From: Candidatus Rhodoferax mariagerensis
GTDB taxonomy: Bacteria > Pseudomonadota > Gammaproteobacteria > Burkholderiales > Burkholderiaceae_C
Length of the DNA stretch: 64,000 nucleotides
NCBI GenBank assembly: GCA_016719055.1
Contig: JADKAW010000006.1
Span: forward strand, 62,001-126,000
Direction: 5' to 3'
In this document: piece by piece, positions 45,653 to 54,263 of the stretch
How the letters are laid out: every line of letters starts with the position of its first letter
Numbering within the stretch: position 1 is the first letter of the stretch
Notes under the pieces: generated by a model
The model's input: the letters and a program-made list of their open reading frames with translations, nothing else
What the model was told of the DNA's origin: nothing
Databases searched by the model: none
Translations under genes and position numbers: made by a program

Positions 45653-47587
45653 TCAACGGTTGCGGTAAAGCGTTTGCCGACTGATGCCCAATTGCCGGGC
45701 TGCTTGCGAGATATTGCCGTTGCTGCGTTCAATCGCCTGGCGCATGACGGCGCGCGACAGTTCCTGCAGGTTTGATGTCGTGCTGCATGGCTGGATCACT
45801 GCACCGACGATGGTGTCTTTCTCTTGAACCGATGTCATGGGTGCATGCAAATCTTCCAGCAAATCATCCGACAGATGGACCCAGTCGATAGACCGCTCGT
45901 GCGGCTCGAGCATGGCACTGGCCGTGCGCAATACATTGGCGTATTGGCGCAGATTGCCCGGCCAGGTGTATTGGCTAAGGCGCTGCATCAGTTCCGGCGA
46001 CAGTTCCACCTGGCGTCCCGGATTCAAGTCGGCCAGCAGGCGCGCAGTCAATACGGCAAAGTCGGTGCGCTCACGCAGCGGCGGCAGCAGCACCGTCAGC
46101 CCGTTGATGCGGTAGTAGAGGTCATTGCGAAAGCGCCCGGCGGCGGCCTCTTCGCGCAGCTTGCGATGGCTGGCGCAAATCAGATAAAAATCCACTGCTA
46201 CCGCCTGCCCGCCGCCCAGCGGCGTGACCAAGCGCTCCTGCAGGACCCGTAGCAGCCGCGCCTGCATGGGCAAGGGCATATCGCCAATTTCATCCAAAAA
46301 TAGCGTGCCACCCTGGGCCTGGCGCAGGCGGCCCGGGCTGCCCTCGCGTTTGGCACCGGTGAAAGCGCCCGGCTGGTAGCCAAACAACTCGGCCTCGATC
46401 AAATTCTCAGGCACGGCCGCGCAATTGATCGCCACAAAGGGTTTGCGCTGGCGTGGGCCACTGTCGTGCGCGGCGCGGGCAAACAGCTCTTTGCCAACGC
46501 CCGACTCACCTTGAATCAGCAACGGGATCGGTTTGTCCAGCACCCGGCGCACCTTGTCGGCGGCGGCACGCCAGCACACATCGCCGGTATCCAGCATCTG
46601 CAGCGCATCAGCGGTCGGGGCAGCGGACGCGCTGACAGCAGGGGCCGCACGGCTGATCAACGCCGCTGCATCGCGCTGTACCTGAACAAACAATGGCAGC
46701 CCATCCAAGCGTCGGACCTGAGTTGGCAGACCGGCACGTCGTTGGTGGCGCGACAGCAGCTCAGTCAGCGGCACATCGAGCTTTTGCTGCAGCCGACCAG
46801 CCCCGATATCGGCCGCTGACCATTGCAGCAACTCAAACCCGGCGCGATTGGCACCTAGCAACCAGCCGTCTTCCGACACCGCCACAATGCCCTCGGCCAC
46901 CGAGCCGATGCCCTCGGGCTGGGTGTGAAGATGCAGCCGGATGTGGCGTTGGCAAGAGGTGCTGACGAGCCGGTTTTCAATCATGCGTGTGGCCATGCCG
47001 ACCAAGCCGAGGGTGTGTGGATGCCGACTACGGCTGTCGCCGGAAATGTCCAGAATGCCGATCAGTTCCCCCTGCGCCGAGCGGATCGGCATGGCAGTGC
47101 AGGTCAAAAATGCGTTGCGCTCGAGAAAATGCTCAGGCCCGTGGATTTCAACTCCGCTGGCCTCGACCAGCGCCGTGCCAATCGCATTGGTACCGCGCTG
47201 CTGCTCGTGCCAATTGGCACCACAACTCAGCGCGACCCGGTCGGCCCGGCTTAAAAAGTCAGAATGACCCAGGGTATGCACCAGCGTGCCGCGACGGTCA
47301 GCCAGGATCACCATGCCCTGGGTGTGGCGCACCTGCTCAAACAAATGCTCCATCACCGGGCGCGAATGCGCCAGCAAATCATGGTTGCCAGCCAGTGTGC
47401 GACTCAGCTCGGCACCACTGGCGTGTTCACAGTCTCGCATCGGCCCGTCTGGGAGCAGTCCGGCAGCCAGACTGCGCCGCCAGGAACGCGCCACGCGCTC
47501 ATCGAGTCCGCTAGGCGGACAGTCGCCATGTTGCAGCAAATGGTGGCGAGCCTGACGAAAATCGGGCGCGGCATGGGGTGTCAGCAC
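45653..47587 (-). CDS. Sigma-54-dependent activator, AcoR type
   Basis: A 644-residue enhancer-binding protein. An N-terminal GAF-type sensor (residues about 40-200) with QRGTNAIGTALVEASGVEIHGPEHFL is followed by a PAS-like segment, a central AAA+ domain with Walker A GESGVGKELFARA, GAFTGAKREGSPGR (the GAFTGA loop that contacts sigma-54), Walker B GGTLFLDEIGDMP, and a Fis-type helix-turn-helix at the end (NISQAARQLGISRQTLYRNR). GTG 47587 is chosen because GGAG lies 5 nt before it; the longer ATG reading has no ribosome site. It is divergent from the aldehyde dehydrogenase gene with a sigma-54-like promoter, so it is the likely activator. The inducer may be an alcohol, acetoin or aldehyde. Confidence 0.88.
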   Translation of the reverse strand: MLTPHAAPDFRQARHHLLQHGDCPPSGLDERVARSWRRSLAAGLLPDGPMRDCEHASGAELSRTLAGNHDLLAHSRPVMEHLFEQVRHTQGMVILADRRGTLVHTLGHSDFLSRADRVALSCGANWHEQQRGTNAIGTALVEASGVEIHGPEHFLERNAFLTCTAMPIRSAQGELIGILDISGDSRSRHPHTLGLVGMATRMIENRLVSTSCQRHIRLHLHTQPEGIGSVAEGIVAVSEDGWLLGANRAGFELLQWSAADIGAGRLQQKLDVPLTELLSRHQRRAGLPTQVRRLDGLPLFVQVQRDAAALISRAAPAVSASAAPTADALQMLDTGDVCWRAAADKVRRVLDKPIPLLIQGESGVGKELFARAAHDSGPRQRKPFVAINCAAVPENLIEAELFGYQPGAFTGAKREGSPGRLRQAQGGTLFLDEIGDMPLPMQARLLRVLQERLVTPLGGGQAVAVDFYLICASHRKLREEAAAGRFRNDLYYRINGLTVLLPPLRERTDFAVLTARLLADLNPGRQVELSPELMQRLSQYTWPGNLRQYANVLRTASAMLEPHERSIDWVHLSDDLLEDLHAPMTSVQEKDTIVGAVIQPCSTTSNLQELSRAVMRQAIERSNGNISQAARQLGISRQTLYRNR

Positions 47588-47716
47588 GGTGTCTCCTGGG
47601 CAGGCTCTGGCCTGCTCGAAATTGATGTTAAGTGGGCGATGGTAACGACAGAGAAGCACCCCGGCGATATGAGATGCCTTGCATAAGAACATGCCTGTAG
47701 CAGATGTCGCGCAAGC

Positions 47717-47728
47717 TGACAGGTGTCA
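47717..47728. promoter_or_regulatory. Possible activator site for the AcoR-type regulator
   Basis: Palindrome TGACA-GG-TGTCA, about 105 bp upstream of the sigma-54-like promoter, a distance usual for upstream activating sequences. It is a single site; identity as the activator target is inferred. Confidence 0.4.
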
Positions 47729-47831
47729 CATACTGCAACACCGGCGAACACCGGGCAAACCCTTATAAAAACAACCAGGCATGTCACTATTTCCTTTAAA
47801 ATCAATCATTTGCATTCAGATCAGATAGCTG

Positions 47832-47847
47832 GCACGCCCCTTGATAG
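47832..47847 (+). promoter_or_regulatory. Sigma-54 promoter-like element before the aldehyde dehydrogenase gene
   Basis: TGGCACGCCCCTTGAT matches TGGCACG-N4-TTGCT except for A in place of C at the -12 element. It lies 54 bp before the ATG, in front of a gene that is divergent from a sigma-54 activator. Confidence 0.6.
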
Positions 47848-47901
47848 TTCAGGTTGCCCGCAAGGGAAATCCGTTCAACCAGAGCACAAAGAGGAAACAC
47901 C

Positions 47902-49422
<1,521 letters not shown>

Positions 49423-49487
49423 CCTGTGTGGCTAGTTGGATTGAACCCGCCGCGTGCACTGGTATTTGACTTGCGCGAATGTCCTCC

Positions 49488-49510
49488 GGCTTGGGGCTCC
49501 GTCCCAAGCC
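49488..49510 (+). terminator. Hairpin after the aldehyde dehydrogenase gene
   Basis: Stem GGCTTGGG / CCCAAGCC with a 7-nt loop, 66 bp after the stop, without a strong T-run. May weaken readthrough into DUF779 or stabilise the mRNA. Confidence 0.4.
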
Positions 49511-49569
49511 TCCTCCTTGATTTGGCAAAAACCCAAGTCCACGCTCCGTCAAACACCTAGCGCACGCCG

Positions 49570-49758
49570 CTAGGAGCCTGTCGGACTTAGGATCGTCGGC
49601 TGCAAATCGACCTAAGCGGTCCATTTTTGGCTTCGCCGCTCTGCGAGAACACCAGCTTTTTGGCCCATAGCGGGGCTATGGGGCTGCAAATCCGGCAAAA
49701 ACTGTCCTCGCTGGGGCCAATTTTCGCTTTCGACGCTCCAAGTCCGACAGCCTCCTAG
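49570..49758. mobile_element. Miniature inverted-repeat element (MITE-like), copy 2
   Basis: A 189-bp element with 19-bp terminal inverted repeats CTAGGAGCCTGTCGGACTT and AAGTCCGACAGCCTCCTAG (18 of 19 paired) and an internal palindrome CCCATAGC-GGG-GCTATGGG at 49664-49682. No open frame and no clear target duplication. It separates the aldehyde dehydrogenase and DUF779 genes; a worn copy lies at 45371-45530. Confidence 0.75.
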
Positions 49759-49830
49759 ACGTTGCCTGATTTTGTTATAAATCAGAAGCAGCGCTTCATC
49801 AACGTGTGTTCTATTTCTTCGGAGAACCTG

Positions 49831-50247
49831 ATGGTTGACAAAGTCATCGCCACCGCCGCTGCGCTGGAACTTATCGCTTTCCTGAAAACCAAGTATGGCC
49901 CGGACCTGATGTTTCACCAGTCCGGCGGCTGCTGCGACAACAGCGCCGCCAACTGCTATCTGCCCGGAGAGATCACCATGGGCGCGGGCGATGTGTACTT
50001 GGGCGACATTGGTGGCTGCCCGTTTTACATTGGCCGCGCGCAATATGAGTACTGGAAACACACCCAGCTCATCATCGACGTGATTGATGGCACTGGCGGC
50101 ACGTTTTCGCTCGAAGGCCCTGAGGGCAAGGCCTTTCATACCCGATCACGGGTGTTTACGCCAGATGAACTCAAGGAGTTGAATCTAAGGGATGCAGGAA
50201 TTGCAAATATCCCATTTCTGGCGAGTGCTGACGGGATGCAATGCTAG
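49831..50247 (+). CDS. DUF779 protein, C-terminus formed by an inserted element
   Basis: A 138-residue small protein of the DUF779 family, regularly found next to acetaldehyde dehydrogenases. Conserved residues are FHQSGGCCDNSAANCYLPGE, GDVYLGDIGGCPFYIGRAQYEYWKHTQL and FSLEGPEGKAFHTRSRVFTPDEL, with a Cys pair and further Cys that suggest metal or redox function. ATG 49831 follows GGAG. From about residue 120 (LRDAGIANIPFLASADGMQC) the sequence is that of a hairpin element at 50188-50350, so the natural last residues have been replaced. Whether it remains active is unknown. Confidence 0.82.
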   Translation: MVDKVIATAAALELIAFLKTKYGPDLMFHQSGGCCDNSAANCYLPGEITMGAGDVYLGDIGGCPFYIGRAQYEYWKHTQLIIDVIDGTGGTFSLEGPEGKAFHTRSRVFTPDELKELNLRDAGIANIPFLASADGMQC

Positions 50248-50350
50248 GCGCAAGATGCGAAGTTTAGCCAGCTAAACGAGCGGATTGCAACGACGCAGTG
50301 CACCCGCCAGCACTCGCCAGAAATGGGATATTTGTGATTTCTGCATCCCT
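50188..50350. mobile_element. Hairpin (palindromic) miniature element
   Basis: Arms of about 43 bp starting AGGGATGCAGGAATTGC and ending TTTCTGCATCCCT pair with only three mismatches by eye; the core has ATCCCATTTCTGGCGAGTGCTG. A 70-bp spacer lies between. It overlaps the 3' end of the DUF779 gene. Confidence 0.75.
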
Positions 50351-50369
50351 AAGCGGCGTATAGAAAAGT

Positions 50370-50794
50370 CTGGCGCGCGTCAATGCAGGTGATGTGGGTG
50401 CTTCGGTGGCGCGCAACCGCGGTCTGGCCTTGGGGGCAGACTTTTGCCGGTTCGCATGGTCTTGGCACCGGCGGCCGTACCCAATGGTGACAACCCCAAA
50501 GCCGTGGTCGGCATGCCTCGCCGGCCAAGCTGGCTGCCCTGCTGCTGAGCGAAGCGCTGTGGCTGGGGACTTGCTGGCATGGGTTATCGGAATGGCGCTG
50601 GGCCAGGGCTTTTGCGGCCGTGCTGGGCTGGTTTTTGCAGCTTGACAACTCCTTGCTGGTAGCTGGCCTGGTCTGGCCAGCTACGCTTGCCGTGGTGCCC
50701 GGTCTGGCACTGTTGGTGTCCCTGGGTGCGGCGCTGCTGCCCGCGCTGGGGGCATATCGTGTGAGTGTTCTGGAGCTTTTTCAAACCCGATAAC
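50370..50794 (+). pseudogene. Degenerate partial copy of the FtsX-type permease gene
   Basis: The sequence aligns with 44300-44460 and 44837-45109 of the zinc-operon permease: GGTGGCGCGC and GGTTCGCATGGTCTTGG at the left, and GCTGAGCGAAGCGCTGTGGCTGG through CTTGACAACTCCTTGCTGGTAGC to the stop at the right, the last 200 bp being nearly identical. An internal segment of about 375 bp is missing and there are frame changes, so no permease can be made. Confidence 0.8.
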
Positions 50795-50808
50795 TATCAA
50801 GGAAATTT

Positions 50809-51050
50809 GTGAAAAACCCCCTCCTAACCCTTATAACGCTTGCGCTGACAGCTACTGTCACAATAGCAAAAGAGTCCGCAAAAGAAACCCAGGAAGACAT
50901 TGCCAAACACCGCAGCATGGCCGCCGCGCATGAATTCGCTGCCAAATGTTTTAATCCGGCGAGGACGAAGCGGTCTGCATCAAGGCCCTGCAGGCTGCCT
51001 GCAAAGATATTGCCATTGGCAAGTTTTGCGGCATGAAACACGAGCATTGA
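50809..51050 (+). pseudogene. Small Cys/His-rich secreted protein, copy 2, frameshifted
   Basis: Begins GTG after AAGGAA and reads KNPLLTLITLALTATVTIAKES, an uninterrupted signal peptide, then ETQEDIAKHRSMAAAHEFAAKC. Near 50952 one base is missing (TTTTAATCCGG against the other copy's CTTGAGTCCGG), after which the frame becomes basic. In the restored frame VCIKALQAACKDIAIGKFCGMKHEH ends at TGA 51048-51050. Copy 1 has a stop instead, so neither copy is intact as written. Confidence 0.7.
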
Positions 51051-51094
51051 AGGCCCTGATGCGCTTAACATGGAGGCTTCGGTCTGGAGCTCAC

Positions 51095-51667
51095 ATGTTT
51101 ACTGATACTTTGACACCCACCTGTGCGCGTTGGCGCGGCACGCCGGTTTTTGCGACCCGCTGCATCACCCTGGGCCTGATGCTTGGTGCGCTGCTTCTGC
51201 ATTTGCCGATGGCAGCCCAACTGAGTTCTCCGATTGAGGGTGCAGTGCCGGGCGGCAGCGGGCCAGGCGTGCACAGCCCCAACAGCCCGTTTGCCCCCTT
51301 GCCGCAGCGTCAGGATGTGTTGCCGTGGTCCTTGCTGTCGGATGTCAAATTAAAAAAGCTTAAAAGCCGCGTGCTGCCCGACTTTCCGTCGCAGGTTCAA
51401 GCGCTGAATGACAAGACCCAGCGTGTCCAGGGTTTCATGATGCCGCTGGAGCCCGGCGAGCGGCAAAAGCACTTTTTGTTGACCTCGGTGCCGTTGACCT
51501 GTTCGTTCTGTACTCCGGGCGGGCCTGAGAGTATGGTCGAGGTCAAAACAAAAACACCGATCAAATACACGCTGGAGCCGGTCGTGGTCGAGGGTAAATT
51601 TGCCGTGCTGGCCGATGATGTGTACGGGCTGTATTACCGCATTGAGAATGCCGAGGCAGTGAAATAG
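51095..51667 (+). CDS. DUF3299 exported protein
   Basis: A 190-residue protein with an N-terminal hydrophobic export segment (CITLGLMLGALLLHLPMAAQ), a Gly/Pro linker and the DUF3299 domain: VQGFMMPLEPGERQKHFLLTSVPLTCSFCTPGGPESMVEV, which includes a CxxC pair, and VVVEGKFAVLADDVYGLYYRI. DUF3299 proteins accompany MacB-like ABC genes under Zur control, so this is the expected last gene of the operon begun at zur, now 6 kb away. GGAG lies 7 nt before ATG 51095. The role may be handling metal or thiols in the periplasm. Confidence 0.82.
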   Translation: MFTDTLTPTCARWRGTPVFATRCITLGLMLGALLLHLPMAAQLSSPIEGAVPGGSGPGVHSPNSPFAPLPQRQDVLPWSLLSDVKLKKLKSRVLPDFPSQVQALNDKTQRVQGFMMPLEPGERQKHFLLTSVPLTCSFCTPGGPESMVEVKTKTPIKYTLEPVVVEGKFAVLADDVYGLYYRIENAEAVK

Positions 51668-51800
51668 CCGGACCTCTTTTTTCGCTTGCAGGTATTTTTT
51701 CCTCAAACTTGATAAATGTCAGATTTGACAGCGCTCACCTGTTGCATAGTCCGCCACCACGGCACATCAATTCATAAGCACTCATCAAAGGATTTACACC

Positions 51801-51944
51801 ATGAAAGCAATGCAAGACCTCTTTTCCACCGACTATGGCATCATGAGCATTGTGGGCATCGTCATGATGATCGTCGGTATGGGCTGGGCCTATGTGGCGC
51901 TTAAAAACAAGATGGCCGAAAGCGAGAAAAACGCACGCAAATAA
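51801..51944 (+). CDS. DUF3149 small membrane protein
   Basis: A 47-residue protein, MKAMQDLFSTDYGIMSIVG at the start, one membrane helix (IVGIVMMIVGMGWAYVAL) and a charged tail (KNKMAESEKNARK). The N-terminal M-K-A-x-Q-D-L-F-S-T-D-x-G pattern is that of DUF3149, a small betaproteobacterial inner-membrane protein without known role. AAAGGA lies about 11 nt before ATG. Transcribed alone between DUF3299 and the AEC gene. Confidence 0.8.
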   Translation: MKAMQDLFSTDYGIMSIVGIVMMIVGMGWAYVALKNKMAESEKNARK

Positions 51945-52182
51945 ATTTCGCAGCAGATCTGCAGGTCTGCATCATCTTGTCAGCCCGCCCGCCTGACCCA
52001 CAAGCGCTATGTGCGCTGCCTTGATCGGGCACAAAGTTTTTTGTCGTCTGTTGCTTTGCTTGGGCCAGTCCCTCTTTGGGAGCGAGGCCGCGGGAACTCG
52101 TTACTTTGATCTGCACCTTGGCACGCCGGGCATTCCTGTTTTCAAACAGAATCTGCAGCTTTTATCGTAAAGCGCCCCTCAG

Positions 52183-53136
52183 GTGAACAATCCGGTTCTG
52201 TCAGCCCTGCTGCCTGTGGTCTTTGTGATTGCTATTGGGTTTATAGCTGGTCGCGCACAGTGGATAAGGGCTGAAGCAACAAAAGACTTATCAAACCTGG
52301 TGTTTCTGGTGCTCACCTCGGCCTTGCTGTTTCGTACCATGAGCCGTGTGCACATCAGCGAGCTTGACTTTGCGCCGGTGGCAATCTACTTCGCAGTGGC
52401 GGGCCTGCTGTTTTTTGCGCTGCTGGTGATCTGGGGCACAAACAGCCGCGCTGCCGTGCTGGCGTTGGCCAGCATTTTCAGCAACAACGTGATGATTGGC
52501 ATCCCGCTGGTTGGGCTGGCCTACGGCGAGTCGGCCCTGGTATTGTTGTTCACGCTGATTTCCCTGCATTCTCTGGTGCTGCTGACTTCGGTCACCGTCG
52601 TCCTTGAGCTTCTGCAGGCGCATGAAATGGCGCAGACTGGTAACGCGCCAAGCCAGCAACGCTGGCGCACGGTGTGGCAAGCGGTGAAAAGTGCCGTGAT
52701 CCACCCGGTACCTTTGCCCATCATCGCCGGGCTGCTGTTTTCGCTGACCGGCTGGACCCTGCCCGATGTGCTTGATCGACCCCTGCTGCTGCTGGGTAAT
52801 GCCTTTGGTCCGGTGGCCTTGCTGCTGGTGGGAGTGACGCTGGCGCAGGTGCGCCTGAGCGGTCAATGGCTTGGGGCGCTACAGGTGGCGGGCATCAAGA
52901 CGCTGCTGCATCCGCTGCTGATGGCCCTGGCCGGCTGGGGCTTGGGTTTGCGCGGGCAGGACCTGACCGTGCTGGTGGTGGCTGCGGCCTTGCCGGTGGG
53001 GGCCAATGTGTTCCTGTTTTCGCAGCGTTATCAAAAGGCGCAAGACCTGGTGACGGCCAGCATGGCGTTTTCCACCGTGTTGGCGTTTGTCAGCGTCAGT
53101 CTCGTGATGACCCTTCTGCCACGTTGGCTGGGTTGA
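52183..53136 (+). CDS. AEC family transporter
   Basis: A 317-residue inner-membrane transporter with about ten helices in two five-helix halves. NNPVLSALLPVVFVIAIGFIAGRAQWI and FSNNVMIGIPLVGLAYGESALVLLF (with conserved N and GxP) are typical; relatives export auxin-like or malate/malonate-type acids. GTG 52183 is the start; the ribosome site is weak. A degenerate interspersed repeat lies within the first 40 codons (52221-52290). Substrate unknown; convergent with the LacI-type gene, overlapping its 3' end by about 40 bp. Confidence 0.85.
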   Translation: MNNPVLSALLPVVFVIAIGFIAGRAQWIRAEATKDLSNLVFLVLTSALLFRTMSRVHISELDFAPVAIYFAVAGLLFFALLVIWGTNSRAAVLALASIFSNNVMIGIPLVGLAYGESALVLLFTLISLHSLVLLTSVTVVLELLQAHEMAQTGNAPSQQRWRTVWQAVKSAVIHPVPLPIIAGLLFSLTGWTLPDVLDRPLLLLGNAFGPVALLLVGVTLAQVRLSGQWLGALQVAGIKTLLHPLLMALAGWGLGLRGQDLTVLVVAAALPVGANVFLFSQRYQKAQDLVTASMAFSTVLAFVSVSLVMTLLPRWLG

Positions 53137-54220
53137 TTCCAGCGCCTGCAACGGTGGTGTTGCGCACCACCAGAGTGGGCACTAGGCTACCGTGATCAAG
53201 CACCTGCTGATCCTCTGCGAGCGGTCTGCCCAGCGCCAGCAGGATGGACTGGCCGGTGGCCAGACCAATCTGGTAGCGCGGCGCGGCCATGGTGCTGATG
53301 CCCCGGCCGAGTTGTTGCGAAATCGGAAAGTCGCCGTAACCCAGCAGAGCCAGTTGATCTGGCAGGGCCAGACCCAGTTCGAGCGCTTGCAGGCAGGCCC
53401 CTGCGGCCAGATGGTCGTTGGCAAACGCCAATGCTCTGGGCAGCCGTTGCTGCATTAATTTCAATAGCGCAAGACGACCGGCAGCCATGGGCTCACAGGG
53501 TGGTGCGACCAGGACTTGCAGTGCTGCACCAGCCAGACGCGCTGCCTGCGCCAGGCCCTGGCCGCGCTCGTGGGCACGAAAGTCTTCGGCCACACCACTG
53601 TCAACGTAGGCCAGGTCGCGGTAACCGCAGGCCAGCAGATGCTCGCCCATCGCCACCCCCACCAGATGATGGTTAAAGCCGATCTGCAGGAATTCTGTGT
53701 CGCGGGCATCCAGATCCCACATCTGAATGACCGGCGTGCCCGCACGCTTGGCCTGGCGCATCAAAGCCAGAGCCACCGGGCTGTGGCGCCTTCCAGTCAC
53801 GGCGATGGCGGCCGGACCCCAGCCCAGTAAGGTCTTGAGCTGGTCTTCCTCGCGTTCAAGCTTGTAGTCGTTAGGGGCCAGAAACAGCTCCAGCCCGGCA
53901 GGCTGCAGTGCGTCCGACAAGCCCTGAATGGTTTCGGCAAAAACCGAGTTGGCCACACTTGGGATGATGGCCGCCACAATGGCCGAGCGTCCGCTGGCCA
54001 GCCCGCCGGCCTGCTTGTTGGGCGAGTAGCCGGTGTCGTCAATGGCCTGGCGAATGCGCTGGGCTGTCTCGGGCGCGACACGATCAGGCTCACGCAACAT
54101 GCGCGACACGGTCATGGGTGTTACGCCGGCGTGCGTCGCCACGTCGGCCAGTGTGGCTCGGCCGTGGCTGCGCCGCGGGCGTGCGCCGGGGCTGTCGGGG
54201 GGGTGCTGCGGGTTTTCCAT
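53096..54220 (-). CDS. LacI family repressor of the sugar-acid cluster
   Basis: A 374-residue repressor. The N-terminal helix-turn-helix is ATLADVATHAGVTPMTVSRMLREPDRVAPETAQRI (residues about 25-58) with hinge TGYSPNKQAGGLASGRS, followed by a periplasmic-binding-like effector domain (AAIIPSVANSVFAETIQGLSDAL, FANDHLAAGACLQAL, GYGDFPIS). It resembles gluconate-type GntR. ATG 54220 is used. It is divergent from the dehydratase gene and a perfect palindrome lies between them, so it likely represses the cluster and itself. The 3' end overlaps the end of the AEC gene. Confidence 0.88.
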   Translation of the reverse strand: MENPQHPPDSPGARPRRSHGRATLADVATHAGVTPMTVSRMLREPDRVAPETAQRIRQAIDDTGYSPNKQAGGLASGRSAIVAAIIPSVANSVFAETIQGLSDALQPAGLELFLAPNDYKLEREEDQLKTLLGWGPAAIAVTGRRHSPVALALMRQAKRAGTPVIQMWDLDARDTEFLQIGFNHHLVGVAMGEHLLACGYRDLAYVDSGVAEDFRAHERGQGLAQAARLAGAALQVLVAPPCEPMAAGRLALLKLMQQRLPRALAFANDHLAAGACLQALELGLALPDQLALLGYGDFPISQQLGRGISTMAAPRYQIGLATGQSILLALGRPLAEDQQVLDHGSLVPTLVVRNTTVAGAGINPANVAEGSSRD

Positions 54221-54247
54221 GATGACGGAACGCGAAATAGTTGTTAA

Positions 54248-54261
54248 TGTTAGCGCTAACA
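54248..54261. promoter_or_regulatory. LacI-type operator
   Basis: TGTTAGCGCTAACA is a perfect 14-bp palindrome with the central CG typical of LacI-family operators. It lies 28 bp before the repressor ATG and ends 2 bp before the ATG used for the dehydratase, so it covers the ribosome site region. Confidence 0.8.
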
Positions 54262-54263
54262 CA

